From assembly GCA_013396655.1 (NCBI GenBank), contig WBMV01000457.1, positions 124,001-188,000 on the forward strand: 64,000 nt of DNA, given 5' to 3'. Positions 40,101-52,474 of this stretch are shown here, in pieces. The stretch's first letter is position 1; each line of letters starts with the position of its first letter. The notes under the pieces were generated by a model that worked only from the letters and a program-made list of their open reading frames with translations, was not told the origin of the DNA and ran no database searches. Origin of the DNA: Campylorhamphus procurvoides (taxonomy: Eukaryota > Chordata > Aves > Passeriformes > Dendrocolaptidae). A program made the translations under genes and the position numbers.

Positions 40101-43100
40101 GACAAGCTTGAAAAAATAAATCTGTTCTTTTTCTGCCTCTCAGAAGTAAATTGAGTTTGAGTAGAATGATGGTTCTAGTTCTAACTCTGAGCTAAACATA
40201 ACCAGGACAAAAGTAGAAAAGAATGGAGAGTTAAGACAGTTCTTTGGGAAAGATGGGTGGTGACTTGTATCTGTAGTATTAATTACATAGAATATTTTGT
40301 ACTAATGCCTAGGTGAATATAAGAAACAATTCTGTGAAACCTGATCAGCACAGATCTTACCCGTGCTCATACAAGGACTGCAATGGAAAGGAACTTTTGC
40401 CAGTTTTATGTCCTTACTGTGAAAAACATTTTTGTCTAAGGTGAGTGGAACAGTGTATTTAAACATCAATAGTCATTCATTAATGTATGAAAAAGGTGTT
40501 AAAAGTTTTATGCTGTTGTTTACAGACATCGTCATCAATCAGACCATGAATGTGAGAAGCTGGACACACCAAAACCTCGAATGGCTGCCACCCAACAGCT
40601 AGTTAAACATATTATAGGCAAGTACAACAGGATATATATTCTACAGTTCGCTTCAGAAGACTGTTTGAATTTCTGACTTCCTTTGAGTGGTCAGGTTCAA
40701 CCAAATAAGAAAAGATGGGGGGTTCTTGGTTAAATAGCCCTAATGTCATATGTCATATGTAATATGTAATGCCCATATGTCCATATGTCATATGTAAGTC
40801 TACTTCATCTATACTGAGACAAGGCAACAGGATGAAGAGAATCTTTAAATAGTGCTCAGGTTTCTTTCAGAAGTACTGTCTTATTCTGCAAGTACTATAA
40901 TGTAACGAATTGTGCACAGACATTGTTATTTATATATTAATTCATGTGCAAATAATGCAACTGTACTGGCTGCACTTGCCAGTCTGTGAGAATTATACCT
41001 ACACGACCCAGATGGCAAAAAAAGTCTACAATATTATGTTTTGCAGATTTTAAACACGCTCTAGGATGGGAAAGAGAATAAGCAACACTGCCCAACTGGA
41101 CAGTGAGTTGTGTAGAAAGGAGGACCTGAAACTGTTGTCATATGAATGCTGTGCTGGCCACAGCTGCTGAAATTTTGGAAATTGTATCTATTTGGCTTTT
41201 GCAGCCTGTGTATACATCTTCATAGTGTCCATCTCCTCTGCAGTGTAAAGGCGTTCTACTAGAACTGTAATAATTCCAAATATTCTTGAATAGAGTATCT
41301 GACAGATGACCTTGGGAGGACATGAACTGGCATGAAAAGGGTGGGAACCTTGGAGAGTCAATGAGGCCCAATAGGCTAATTCCAAGATATGTTCAGGAAA
41401 CAGTCTGAATCATCACACTAACAGGAATAATATTGTTCTCAGATTCTAAAAAAAGTGAGGAGGCAAAAAGCAAAAAACGCAAAGGAGCCAAAAACAGTGA
41501 AACAGCAGCAAAAGTGGCGTTAATGAAACTGAAAATGCATGCGTGTGGGGACAAGTCCTTGCCTCAGGTCAGTGATGTTTGTTTTCAATAATTGAATTCT
41601 CAAAGGAAATGGAAACTTTTCTAAATTTCTTGATCATCATCTAGTTCCCTCATTTTGGTTTTGGATTTAATTTTTCAATCCCACAATCACTTATATGTAT
41701 ATTTCAACCTGGTCCCCCAAAGCAATCTCACTAGTCTTATGTCCTTTTTAAAGTGTCTGTCGAGTTTGGGGCAGTTGGGTCAAATTCTTTTATAGCAGAA
41801 GTGTTTTTGTCTGCGACCTGGCTGTCACCCAACACTCTGGGGGCAGACAGGTTCTTTTGGGGATCCTTGGCAGATGATGACAGTACTAAGTTACCTTAAC
41901 ACTTTATTATTTTAGCAGAATTTGATGATCATCAGAGCACAGAACTTTATTATTAGAGTAGAACAGGACTTTTAGAATCACCGTAACACAATTCTGTGAG
42001 TAGCACAGCACAGAATTTTATAGTACCTCTTAGTTTATAGTTCCTAATCATCTGGACCCTCTGCAGATTAGGTCAAATCTTCATACTTGGCTTGCAATTT
42101 CAGTATTTCAGTGATCATATAGACTTGAAACATGTAATTGCTTGGTTTTCCCACCCAGATTGAATTTATGTGTTGGGGCATTGCAGTGCACCATATGGTC
42201 TTATCGTAAGAATGTGCCTTAACAGTTTGATTTTGGTAATTTGGAGGGTTGGGAAGTGAGTATGGCAACTTAGGTTGGTACCAAGGTGTTTCAGAAGCAG
42301 GTTCAGCTACCCATCCAAAATTAGCATCTGAAGATTGAGACTGTTATAAACAATACGATTTGTATGTGTAGAAAACTCATTTGAGAAATGGTGTTCATGA
42401 ACTGAATGATACAATTATCATCCCACTCTTGAAACAGAGAGGAAGGAGGTAAAATTAAGGGTCAATAAAACACAGTAGGTGTTATGATCATCTTTTTACA
42501 GCTGAGGTTTCTACAAAGGTGAAGTGATGATTCCTTGGGCACACTGCAAGTTTTTTTAGGCTAAATAATCTGCCCAGGTGTTGCTCATTACCTTCAAACC
42601 TGAGTAAGAAATTTCTCAGGAACCATCCAAATCACAGTAAGTTAGAGGGAGTCCCCACTTAGAAACAGTTTTCCATGTGCCCTTTACTCAGGAAGTTGGT
42701 AAAGTGACAGATATTTTAACCATCATACAATAGTTGATAAGAACATTTTCACACTGATAAAAATGATGGGCTGATGGGGGGAAGTTTAGACATTTTATTG
42801 GTTGGGGAGCAGGAAAATGAGCTTGTTCTACTGAGCATCTAGTGGGTATCTGCTTATTTAAGCATCAAACAGATTTAGGTAGGGCTTTACCCTATTTTCC
42901 CATATGTAAACTTTGCCCTAGGGCTCATTTTAGACTGTTCCACTTCTCAACTGCACTGTTACTTTGAGGTCTGTAGGACAGGTGGAACTGTATCCAGACA
43001 ACTCTATGATCCTCACACCATTCCTGGATTTTTTTAATTTTTTTTTTTCATGAATGCCAATATCAGACAGCCCAGCAGAGGGCATGGAAATGTCAGCAAA

Positions 43101-46100
43101 CCATTAATCAAATCCTGCCAGAGTGCCATCAGCTTTCCAGCAAGAAAAACTTCATTATTTTAACTCCAGTAAGAATACAACACCACTCCGTGCGTGTTCA
43201 AGGGAGAGGACCAACATAGTCAATTTGCCAAGTGGATCAGGGGACTTATTTTTCGCGTACAATCCATTTGGTCTCTAAAAAAGTTGACCTCCTATCTGGG
43301 GCCCTGGCATTGTTTCTTCATTGATTGTTTCAATAGCCCAGTTGGTGTTGCTCTGAATCCAGCTCACAGAATATCCATCAAACATATTTAAGTTTCCCAG
43401 TTGCATTTGCTATTTTGGGGGACGGAGGGAGACAAAAGTAAGTTCTAATTTTACCTTAGCAACTGAATAAGAAGCCACTGTTCCATTTACTGCAGTTACT
43501 AACATTTTGTGATGTTTCAGTGGGATTAGCTCCAGGACAGGACAGGATTCTGCTTCAATAATGAATAGTTGTGCTTCAGCATCCATGAAGAAATCAGTCT
43601 TTAATTTATTGTTTACTGTGGCCCAAAGGATGGGATTCAGCCCTCGAGTGGCAGAGGGTAGAGCCACTTGTACCTCTGCCAGTCTGATCCCTTCACCTAG
43701 TTTCCCTGATACGGCTCTCCAGTTGGAGAGATAAGTCAGGATATCTATGTGGTTTAAAGGGGTTTCCATTTACGGAAGGGGTTCAAGGTAGAGATATGGA
43801 TAATTTTTCCTCCTTTTCTCCTTCCTTCACTAGCAATTGTAGTTTTTTGGGAGGCAAACCATGAAGCCTTTACCCTCTGATTCGTGTAGTTTTTCATAGA
43901 TTCCTTGTTGCTTTTCACTACCAAGGCCAGTCACACCTGTTGGTCAAGTATTTTCACTTGCCAGGATTATATTTGGTTTAGAAATACCTTGATTCTTTCA
44001 TCAAGGGTTTCACTTTAGATCTGTACTTATGCATTCTCTTAAAACAATTGTATTTAAATTGCTTTTTCACCACATTACTATATTGGAGCACACCAAGTTT
44101 AAGCCTGTCATATTGTTTTTATAATACTGAAAACATTCTATATGATGGTGTTTTATCTTAGTATATTTCATAACATCACATAATCATAGAATACTTTGGG
44201 TTGGAAGGGACTTTAAGATCATCTAGCTCCAACCCCCCTGCCATGGGCAGGGACACCTTCCACCATGCCAGGTTGCTCTACTAGGGCCCCATCCAGTGTG
44301 GCCTTGAACACTTCCAGATACCATGAAATTCCAGATAGACTGTAATTTAATTAATTCAAAAAGAAATTACTACAGCTATTCCATTGCTGAGTCTTCTTAT
44401 GAATTTCTTTCTTTATACTTGCTTAGAGACCACATAACTCTGCTTAGGAAGATGTCATAATACAAAGAGCTGCTAGTAGCATTCTTCACAAATAGTACTG
44501 CTGTAATAAATACAGGCTAGAGGGAAAGTGAGTAATTTCAAATATCGTGGAACATAATTTTAAAAGCCACTCTCAATATATGCAAGAAAAATTTTAAAGT
44601 TGCTTCCTAATTCCAAAGCCAGTAAGCTCTAAATAGTGTAATACAAATTACTGTATGTTAATTTCTCTTACTAGTAATTTTCTCCTTTGGATATTAATTG
44701 TTTAATCATGTAGAATAGCAATAATTCTAACACTGATAAATTAAGCATGTTGACCTTCAGCATCTCTCTATTTAAAGTGCTTCCTAGACTCCGTTAAGCC
44801 TTCTTCTGCCCAACTTGTTCTAGTTTGATTACAGATTTTTTAAATATGAGGTTTCTGGCATGCCTATTAGGCATATTAGTTCTCTCATCACTATGCAGAG
44901 AAGACTGACACATTTATCTTCGAAGTGCATAGCAAAAGGATAGGAGCAATAGGCACAAGCTGCAATGTGTGTGAAATTCCAATTAAGGTATTAGGAAGAA
45001 AAATCACACAGTGAGGATGGTCAGACTTTGGAACAAGCTGTTCTGAAAATTTGTAGAATCTATATCTTGGGGCGCTCAAGACTTGATTGAATCTGACTTA
45101 GAGCAATGTCTTACCAACCTTTTTAGTCAGGTCCAGCATTAAATTTCACCCTGATCTGAGCATGATTTTGGACCATGTGACACCAGAGGGTCCTTCCTGA
45201 CTCTTCTTTTATTCTGTGTTCAGGAAAATCAGACTATCTTAGAAATAAATTTCTCTGGCCTCTCTGTTCAGATCAGTTTTTTGCCATTGGTTGCTTCTTT
45301 TGATGTCTGACCTGATGAGAGTTATCCCTCTGGAGACTGACCAGCTCAAAACAGGAGGGCCATGCTGCAAAACAGCGTTAGTTATTGTGTCCCTGATTGG
45401 TCAGTGTTTTCTTGAATATGACAGAGCAATTCCTGGAGGCATATCCAATAGTTATAGGGATAGAACAGTAGAATGAATTGGTTTGGGAATTAAGTTCCTA
45501 TATTTCTGTGAGAAACTGTGCCATCATCCTTAGGACTGGAGGAGCAACTAGAAATGTGCTGGGGCACTGATAGCAGCTGAGTGATGTTAGCATGTGTCCA
45601 TAATAGGATGGCTGTTGTATTGGCTGTGGTACAAGTTCTGGTCGTTTACATTTGAGCACAATTCAGGTTCTACTTCCTTTGCCCCTTTGTAATATTACTG
45701 GATGTTGAAGATTTTCTTGGGCAAACTCAAATTTTGAGGAAAATGTACATGTTAAAATTCAGACTCAGTTTTATAAATATAGCTGGGGTAGTTCCATATG
45801 GTTCTAGAGAAGGCATAAATAAAACCTCTAAAAAGAGATTTCTGTCTTGTTTGATAGTGTCTGGCTTGGACTCAGAAAGGACAGTGCTAACTGATGAATA
45901 TAGCATTCATGCTTGCTCTGTGTCTTCTCTTGAAATACACCTAAAGAAGAGATTGTCGCAATCCTGTTCAAAATCTCTCATAGATCACTCTTGAAATTTC
46001 TTAAACAAACGTTTCAGTCTAGAAGGAAGAATGTTTAGTACATAAGAGGAGGAAAACCAGGTAAAGGATGTTATGACCATGACTGTGGATTCTTGTTCAG

Positions 46101-46976
46101 GGATTTGTTCTATTTTAACTGCTTTTGCATTCCAATTTGAGACACTATACTGCTGCCAAAAGCCAGTACTGCTTATTTAAACTCACCTTTTTCTCCCCAG
46201 GGCAAACACCTTTTCATGTCTGTCTATATATAACTGTAGCTGTGGGATTCATGGCAGAAGATTTTCTCTTCACCTTTCGGACTTACAGTCCATCATATAT
46301 GCGTCTGCAGCTGGAGAGGATTGAATTTGATGATCTCAGTCATTTATATTCTTCATTAAAATGGTCCTGATGGAATAGAACAAGTTTCAGTTGGTAATTT
46401 TAGGGCTGAAGTTTAAGGTCTTTTACTGAAAAACTATTAGATGTGTATGGCTGGAATTATTTGTTTCTTCTGTGAATAATTTTGTTTCATTTTTCATGTT
46501 TTTCCAGACAGAAAGAATTTACTTTCAAGTATTTTTACCAAAGGGGAACAAAGAGAAAAGCAAACCTATGTTCTTTTGCAGTAAGTGGAGTATTGGCAAA
46601 GTAGTAGATTTTGCAGCTTCCTTAGCAAGCCTTAAAAATGACAACAACAAATCAACATCCCAGGTAAATCAGTAATAACAAACATTTTCCAGATAATTGC
46701 ATTTTGATTTTAGTTCTCTTTAGCCTTTTTTCCCACCCCCACTCCACTTCTTTCATCTTGGTTAGACAAATCTTGATGTTAATTTCTGTGCCGTTTGTCT
46801 TACAGAAACTGAGATTATGCCATACTGCCTCTGGAGAAGCCTTGCCATTTGAACACACACTGGAAACATGGCTATCTGATAAAGACTATCCACTGTACAA
46901 TGGAGGAAATATAATTCTGGAGTATCTTGATAATGATGTTCTATTTATAGAAGATACAGAGTCATACTTTAGTTAG
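37122..46976 (+). CDS. ZFAND1: AN1-type zinc finger protein 1
   Basis: CDS is join(37122..37176, 38291..38333, 39945..39984, 40313..40440, 40526..40617, 41443..41567, 46508..46663, 46806..46976), 269 residues (human about 268), all junctions in frame. Two AN1 zinc fingers fit the C-x4-C-x9-C-x2-C-x4-C-x2-H-x5-H-x-C pattern exactly: C10, C15, C25, C28, C33, H36, H42, C44, and C64, C69, C79, C82, C87, H90, H96, C98. Residues 120-161 are a Lys-rich linker; 162-269 are the ubiquitin-like C-terminal domain (words RIYFQVFLPKG, GGNIILEYL). The human protein is reported to recruit p97/VCP and the 26S proteasome to arsenite-induced stress granules. Every intron is GT-AG except intron 5, which begins GC. 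Intron 2 carries a CR1 and intron 6 (4.9 kb) an ERV remnant and a CR1; intron 4 is only 85 bp. Confidence 0.97.
37202..37280. repeat. 20-bp GC-rich minisatellite
   Basis: About 3.5 near-identical copies of GAGCCGGGCCCGGGGAGGAT directly downstream of the ZFAND1 exon 1 donor, inside the CpG island. Each unit contains the palindrome CCGGGCCCGG. Confidence 0.95.
38340..39430 (-). repeat. CR1 LINE, about 1.1 kb, in ZFAND1 intron 2
   Basis: Antisense CR1 from its 3' terminus (CACAGAATCATTTGAGTG) rightward into ORF2. Typical words: ACCCTCACAGTGAAGAACC near 38523, CTCCTCTGGACACACTC near 38776, and CTCTGGGGAACTCTGCTGG near 39252. Minus-strand translation gives the CR1 ORF2 C-terminal words RPHLEYC, PQYRRDI and VQRRATKM. 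It starts just 6 bp after the ZFAND1 exon 2 donor. It is frame-broken and 5'-truncated. Confidence 0.93.
40618..40619 (+). other. ZFAND1: Non-canonical GC splice donor of ZFAND1 intron 5
   Basis: Exon 5 ends in ATTATAG and the intron starts GCAAGT. The last exon base G plus AT from the next exon (41443) makes the Asp codon that homologs carry here, and no GT donor nearby keeps frame. AG|GCAAGT is the strong consensus expected of GC-AG introns; the matching acceptor is TTCTCAG at 41436-41442. Confidence 0.9.
41754..42110 (-). repeat. Candidate LTR of a decayed endogenous retrovirus
   Basis: Minus-strand reading shows a GGGTGACAGCCAGGTCGCAG segment, two AATAAA-like signals (+ strand TTTATT near 41903 and 41948) and a possible CA-terminated end near 41754. 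It lies 3' of the integrase remnant in the same orientation, where a 3' LTR should be. No second LTR copy was recognised to confirm the boundaries. Confidence 0.35.
42880..43770 (-). pseudogene. Degraded ERVL-like retroviral pol (integrase) remnant
   Basis: Reading the minus strand, integrase-type blocks appear in the right order but in different frames and with stop codons. They include QIDYVGPLP at 43227-43201, the block translated from about 43028-42983, and the block at about 42983-42927. A T-tract insertion around 43033-43050 and a deletion disrupt the core. A minus-strand open frame of 119 codons from an ATG at 43769 ends at 43410, just upstream, and probably belongs to the same element; I could not assign it to a domain. 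The element sits antisense in ZFAND1 intron 6, is clearly inactive, and is called ERVL-like (class III) only from the general look of the integrase. Confidence 0.65.
44180..44328 (-). repeat. CR1 LINE 3' end, young-looking
   Basis: Very well-preserved antisense CR1 3' terminus: CATAATCATAGAATACTTTG, GGTTGGAAGGGACTTTAAGA, a CTGCCATGGGCAGGGACACC palindrome near 44239 and GTGGCCTTGAACACTTCCAG near 44298. In ZFAND1 intron 6. Confidence 0.95.
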
Positions 46977-47557
46977 TCAGTAAATTATCATAAACAAAAA
47001 AAAATTGCAAGATTTTAAAAGGTATATTTGAGCAAGTCCAGTTTTCTTTTAAAGACACTAGTATGCCAGAATCTGTCTTCAGTTGTAAAGACACTCTTCC
47101 CTTCAATTTCTCAGTTGTTTGACTGACAGAAGAACTATTTCCTGAAAGAAAAATTAGTTACTTTAATAACTAATGTTACAGATATTCACATTCTAGAATA
47201 AATTATTTCTCTATTGAGCTGTATAATATCAAGAATGTTTTCTTAAATTTTATATTTATTTTTGTGTAAATGGTGGGGACAGTATGTATTAATAAATAAT
47301 GAAAATGTAAACTTGCAGTGTATCAGTTCTTTGAAGGAAAGAAACACATTTCACTATTGCAGCATCTTTTCTACCTCTACAAGAACAGATTTCATTGAGT
47401 TTGGAAAACAGCACTGTCCATATCCCAGGTCCACTTTTTCTTCTCATAATAGCTTAACAATGTTTAGAAGGAAAGCTTTTTGAAGCAAAAGTTAATTCAC
47501 ACACAGGTGTCTTCCTTGTGTTTGTAAATCTGGTTGTGTGATTAGGTGGGGAATAAA
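46977..47557 (+). other. ZFAND1: ZFAND1 3' UTR with polyadenylation signals
   Basis: AATAAA occurs at 47197-47202 and 47552-47557, with another AATAAATAAT word near 47290. The first gives a 3' UTR of roughly 240 bp, the last about 600 bp. Which is used is not decidable here. Confidence 0.6.
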
Positions 47558-50500
47558 AAGAGAACTTGAAATTATCCTTTTCTAATTCCTATGTAAAAGA
47601 GGAAGAAGTATGGTCAGAGGGGAAAAAATAGTTCAACTAGAAGCATAGCATTCAACAGCTTGAAGTATCATCTGGGCATTTCTAGCCTTAGGTACATCTC
47701 CATAGTTTTCAGCAGTCTGCTAGGTGAATTTACTAACTTTTAAATGGTTGTTTACAGTGATTGTACATAAAGTTACACCTCTGGGTGCATAAGTATGACC
47801 TATACAATTAATGGCTTTCTCAATTGCTGGTATCTTTTTTGTTGCTCATTAAGAAGGTAGTTCATAATATCAGTAGTTGATGTATTCAAGATTTTGGATC
47901 TCTTTCAAAGCTGGATTGAAAACTCGAACATAGGAAGGAAGAATCATGAGACTGTTTTCATCACAGTTACAGCTGTTTTGACTTGTGAAACAAAAAAAAC
48001 ACATAATGTGGCACATAAATTGTAGGACTAGCACTCACTGTAAGTCTTGATGTATAACCAGGGAGCCTTGCTTTATCCTTCTGAATGGACCTGTTACAAC
48101 ATGAACTCATCCTGCCATAGCCTTGAGCCTGTCTCCGTTAAGCTAGAGGAGTAGAACCCTTTCAAGACTAATCCTTCCAATTTCCTTTCACCTGTTTACA
48201 ACTATTCCGCCAATATTCTCCAAGAAAAGGACAGTGGAGGAACAGATGTGAACAGAACAGTGGAAAGCACAAGCCCAAATTTAATTTGCAAATCTGTAGT
48301 GTGTTTCTGCTGCTCTGTGGTGCTGTGCAGTGTGAATGAACTACTGAAGGAAAGCTATTCATTGGATACTGAGGAGGCTTAGCAAGATTTTTAGCTGCAG
48401 CACAGAAGGTGTGATCTGTTGCAACTGAAGTGACCTAGCCGCTTGTGATTAGAGCACAGTATTCAGACCAAGGGGGAGAAATCTCTCTCCCACAGCCTGA
48501 TTCACTGCTAGATCAGTGTGACTCACCATTAAATAAGTTTGAAAAATGAAGAGCTACCTTTATTTTTTTAGACAATGGGGTACTTTCTTTCAGACAACTA
48601 TCTTCATATGCTGTTCTCATGTTTGCAAGGATGTTCCAGGTTCCCACATTCACCATGACTGAATGTACTCAGTAACACCTGGAAGTGTAACTAGGCCACA
48701 GAGAGACTGAATGTCTACATTGTTCAAAAATGTCAATACGATGCATTCCAAGGACATTGTCCTGTCACTGCAGGACAAATATAGAAGTGGGAGAAAATTG
48801 TATGAAGAGGGCAGGGGACATAAGGAATATTTGTAGTCCTGTGAAAATGGAGTTTCAGTTTGCAGAGCTGACATGAGACAGAGAAGTGCACTATTCAGAC
48901 ATGCAAGTGGAGATGGACAATTCACCACAGTCACCTGGGCATTCACAAATCTGGATTTTGTGGTTGGGCTCATTCAGTTACCACATTCACTAACTGAGAA
49001 AAAGTGTCCAGTTTTTTTCTCCAGTATGTGTTTGCCTAAAGGGAAACACTGTCCACTGGCTATAGCGCTAGATTGAGGATCATTTGTACCAGTGTGAAGA
49101 CAAACAGACATGCATGACATACCCATTTTAGGCACAGCTGCAATAAAAAAAACAAAATCATAATGTAAGGAGAATCTGTCTGGCATCTTTTTCAAAGGTA
49201 TTCTCCCCACTGGCCAAACAGTAATGTGATCTTGTTCAAGGGGCTGTAAAGTGTTGTAGGTTTTAGTACTACCAAGCAATAGTTCCTTTGTAACAATTCA
49301 GGAATATCTGTAGGATTATTATGTATTGATTTGACTGGCATAAAAACCCAAAAATATCTCAGTAAGCATGCAGTAAGCATGTCACTGTTAGTTGTTTCTC
49401 ATTTTGCTTTATGATACCCTTTACTGTAGATTTAATGTGACTTGGGTATTGATAAATTATTTTACTGGATGTGGTATGAATGTCACAAAAAGGAAGTGTT
49501 TCTGGTTTCCATGAAGGAAAGAGTTTTCAGTGGCTGGATGTTTTTGAAATTTTGTTTCCTGGCAGTAGAAATTACAGGAGCATTTCCCCAGTCTGTCTCC
49601 TCAGTTGTTATCTTCCTTTCCAGCACAAGGTGAACAGTCCCCTTTTCTCTTGTTATTGCTTTTCACCCCTTTCCTCTGCAATTTTCTATTCATCTTTCTT
49701 TGTATCTTAGGCTGCTGTGGTATGGAATATGCAGGCCAACCATCATTGTGGGACCAGTGAGACAGGGGAGAGCCCTAAAAAGAATTTGTTCCCTCCACTG
49801 CTGTTACAAAAGCAAGTAGAAAATGCTGCTACACAACAGGTCATTTTTTTTTCAGCAGAAAATCCTCATTCTTTACTTGTACCCTTTCTCCTGCCCCTGA
49901 TTTTTCTGCCTTAGCAGTTGCAGGCAAAATAATTGAAATAACATTTGTTGAGGATAAAAAGAAGATAGATTTGGGATACAGGAAATAAATCTTTGGGGAC
50001 ACCTCAAAGCTTTACCCAGGATGGTTGCTTTCATCAATCACCAGTAATTGCTAAGGGCTAGCAGCCTGTAATGACAGTACAAACATGGCAAGTCACACTT
50101 GATAAGACTCCAAAATCTTTCACATTCATCTTATTCCAGGAATGTGTCTGGGATTGTACATAGAAGCTAATTCCACTTAGTTTTCAGAAACTGAGAAGCA
50201 AAACCAAAGTAAGCTAGTCTGACAGGTAGATAATTGAGGAGAGGTGAAAACTCTACCCTAATCAATTATACTAGGAACAAAAGCAGAAACTTTCCCATAG
50301 CTTCAGTATCTTGCCTAGGCTAGGACTGCTCACAAATTACCTGTTTAGATTCTAGCATATCTTTACTTAGCATATATAATTATTTTTTGTCTTTATAAAG
50401 CTTATTAGCACATTTTCATAGGGAAAGTTCAACAATGCATTTGAAAAAATAATAAAACACATTGGAGGAGACACTTAACATTTGAGCACACTGTTATTTT

Positions 50501-52029
50501 ACAGACCTGTGCTTAGAATGTGTTGGACTCTTTCACTTCAGTGTTAATGAATAAAATGCTAAACTCACTTCTAATAGTTGCAAAGAAAATGTATGCAAAG
50601 TTCCTTAACTAAGAAGAGGAATTTGTCACAAGAAATACTTAATGATTTTATAATAAGCAGTAGTTTCATCCAAACTACTAAAATAGGTGAATATTAAGCA
50701 TTTTGGTTGTTCTATCTGTACAGTAATTTTAGAGAATGCACAAGGTCAGGGCTTTGTAAACATGCTTCTGGTAGCAGCTCCTGGCCTTGTTCCAGTTTAA
50801 ATGCTGCTACAAAGTTGCCTGGCATACCTTTGTAATATATGCAACACAGTTTGGGAACAACAGTTTGGTTGTATTTAACACCAAGAGCTCGATTCTGCTT
50901 GGATACATGAGCCATTAGATCAGCTGGGCAATGCTGTAGTAATCAAGAAACAGTACATCACACAAAGAAAGCAGGCAGTAATCTCATACTTTTATTTTTA
51001 TTGTTTTCTGTTTCTGTGTTTGTTTTATGTAAGTGTGTGCTCTGGTCTGTGATCAATCTGGTTTGAAGACTTTTTATCCATAGATCATGTCTGTTCATCT
51101 TGCTTATCAGGTGTCAGCTGAAAATGCGCCTCCTTGCAGCCCAGTTCTCCTCATAGTAGACTCTTACATGAATTACAAAATTTTGTTTCAGCTGGAATGG
51201 AAATTGTGGTTTGGATTAGGGAAATTCTTACATTTATTAGGCATTCCTGATTACTTCTGCTGATTTTAGGATCTATGAAGAATCTGAAATCTCCTGTAAA
51301 ATCCTTTCTGTAACGTTAAGTATACTATTAACAATGTCAAAGAAGCTATTTTCCATAATACTCATGCAGTCCTATATAGGCTGTACTGAGGCAAGTTTGG
51401 CAGCTTGCCTCAATAAAACCCAAATCCGAACCAACATGCCTCTCAATTGGCTGCATGTTATTAGTATAACCTCGTAAAGAATGACTTCCAAAATAATCAA
51501 TACAACTTATTGCCTCTGTACTTCTTCAATGACTGTGCATACTATAAAAAGCAGCCTTATATAATTATTCCTGTTCATGAGAAGGGAAGAAAAGTGAATT
51601 CGCAGTGACTTGTCCCACCCAACAGCATCGCTGTGAGTGGATACTGTCCCTTCCCTGATGTGGAAAGGACAAAACTAACCCCATTTGGCCCAGCTGTGGG
51701 TTGGATTGCCTCTGGGGAAATGGAGTAAGACTGCTTCTTCTGGTGTTGTAGACATTTTATGGTTAAGCATAAAGCAAACTACAACCCTTGTCCTGTTTAC
51801 AGCAATCCCTGTTCTACATATGACAGTGTTACATCACTTGCCATCTGTGAAGACAAGACAACCCCCCAGTGCTTTTCCTTTCCTTCATTTACAGGCAACA
51901 GGGTCCAAAGACCACGGGGAAAAGTGAAACTGGTACAGGTCACGCTTGGAGAGGAAAACTTTTTTTCTACTGCATGCTTTTAATTAATCTTAAAAAATGC
52001 ATCAGTTGAACAGCAAGTAATTTTTGCGC
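47558..52029. other. Intergenic ZFAND1-IMPA1 interval without a recognised gene
   Basis: In mammals the intronless bile-acid-transporter relative SLC10A5 lies between these genes. Here no open frame exceeds about 107 codons on either strand, and none resembles a multi-pass transporter. Sequence is AT-rich; no CR1 or SINE was recognised. Confidence 0.6.
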
Positions 52030-52372
52030 TTGAACTCTGTGACCCGGCGCTGGAACAGGCTGCTCGGAGCAGCTGCGGGTGCCGCATCCCCGGGAGTGTC
52101 CCAGGACATGCTGGGGGGATCCCAGGCCAGGCTGCTCCAGGGGAAGGTGTCCCTGCCCNCCATCCCTGTCCCCATCCCGATCCGCATCCCGATCCTCCTC
52201 CTGCCGCCGCCGCCATTTCGGGGCGCCGTGAGGGGCTGCGCGGCCCTGCCCTCGGTCGGGAGCGGCGCTGCCCCGGAGCGCGGCGGGGCGTGCGCGCTGC
52301 CTGTTTCCTCCTTCTCNCCGGGCTGCCCGCCACCGTTAAAGCCCCTTCCAGCCCTCACCGTCCTGCCATAAA
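52030..52372 (+). repeat. CR1 LINE 3' end interrupted by a foreign block bounded by N
   Basis: Sense CR1 words are CTGGAACAGGCTGCTCGGAG near 52051 and GGGGAAGGTGTCCCTGCCC up to 52158, resuming after 52317 with GTTAAAGCCCCTTCCAGCCC near 52335. The 157 bases between the N at 52159 and the N at 52317 are not CR1 but an exact copy of the IMPA1 promoter (52867-53023). The CR1 is therefore split, most likely by an assembly error. Confidence 0.85.
52160..52316. repeat. Exact duplicate of IMPA1 promoter sequence between two N bases
   Basis: Every base compared equals 52867-53023 (offset 707). Both edges are single N characters, which points to a gap-filling or consensus artefact rather than a genomic duplication. 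Confidence 0.9.
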
Positions 52373-52407
52373 CTCCAGGCTCTGCGGCTACCCCCACGCC
52401 GCCACTT

Positions 52408-52474
52408 ATGAACATTTATGCCCCTTTATGAGCATTTATGTCCCTTTATGAGCATTTATGTCCCTTTATGAACA
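52408..52474. repeat. Short minisatellite, TTTATGAGCATTTATGTCCC-like units
   Basis: About three 20-bp units with internal ATTTATG / CTTTATG sub-repeats at the left edge of the IMPA1 CpG island. Confidence 0.85.

Noticed and set aside
48650..49076. Remnant of SLC10A5
   Set aside because: The open frames here lack transporter-like membrane segments, and the longest is on the strand opposite to the expected gene.
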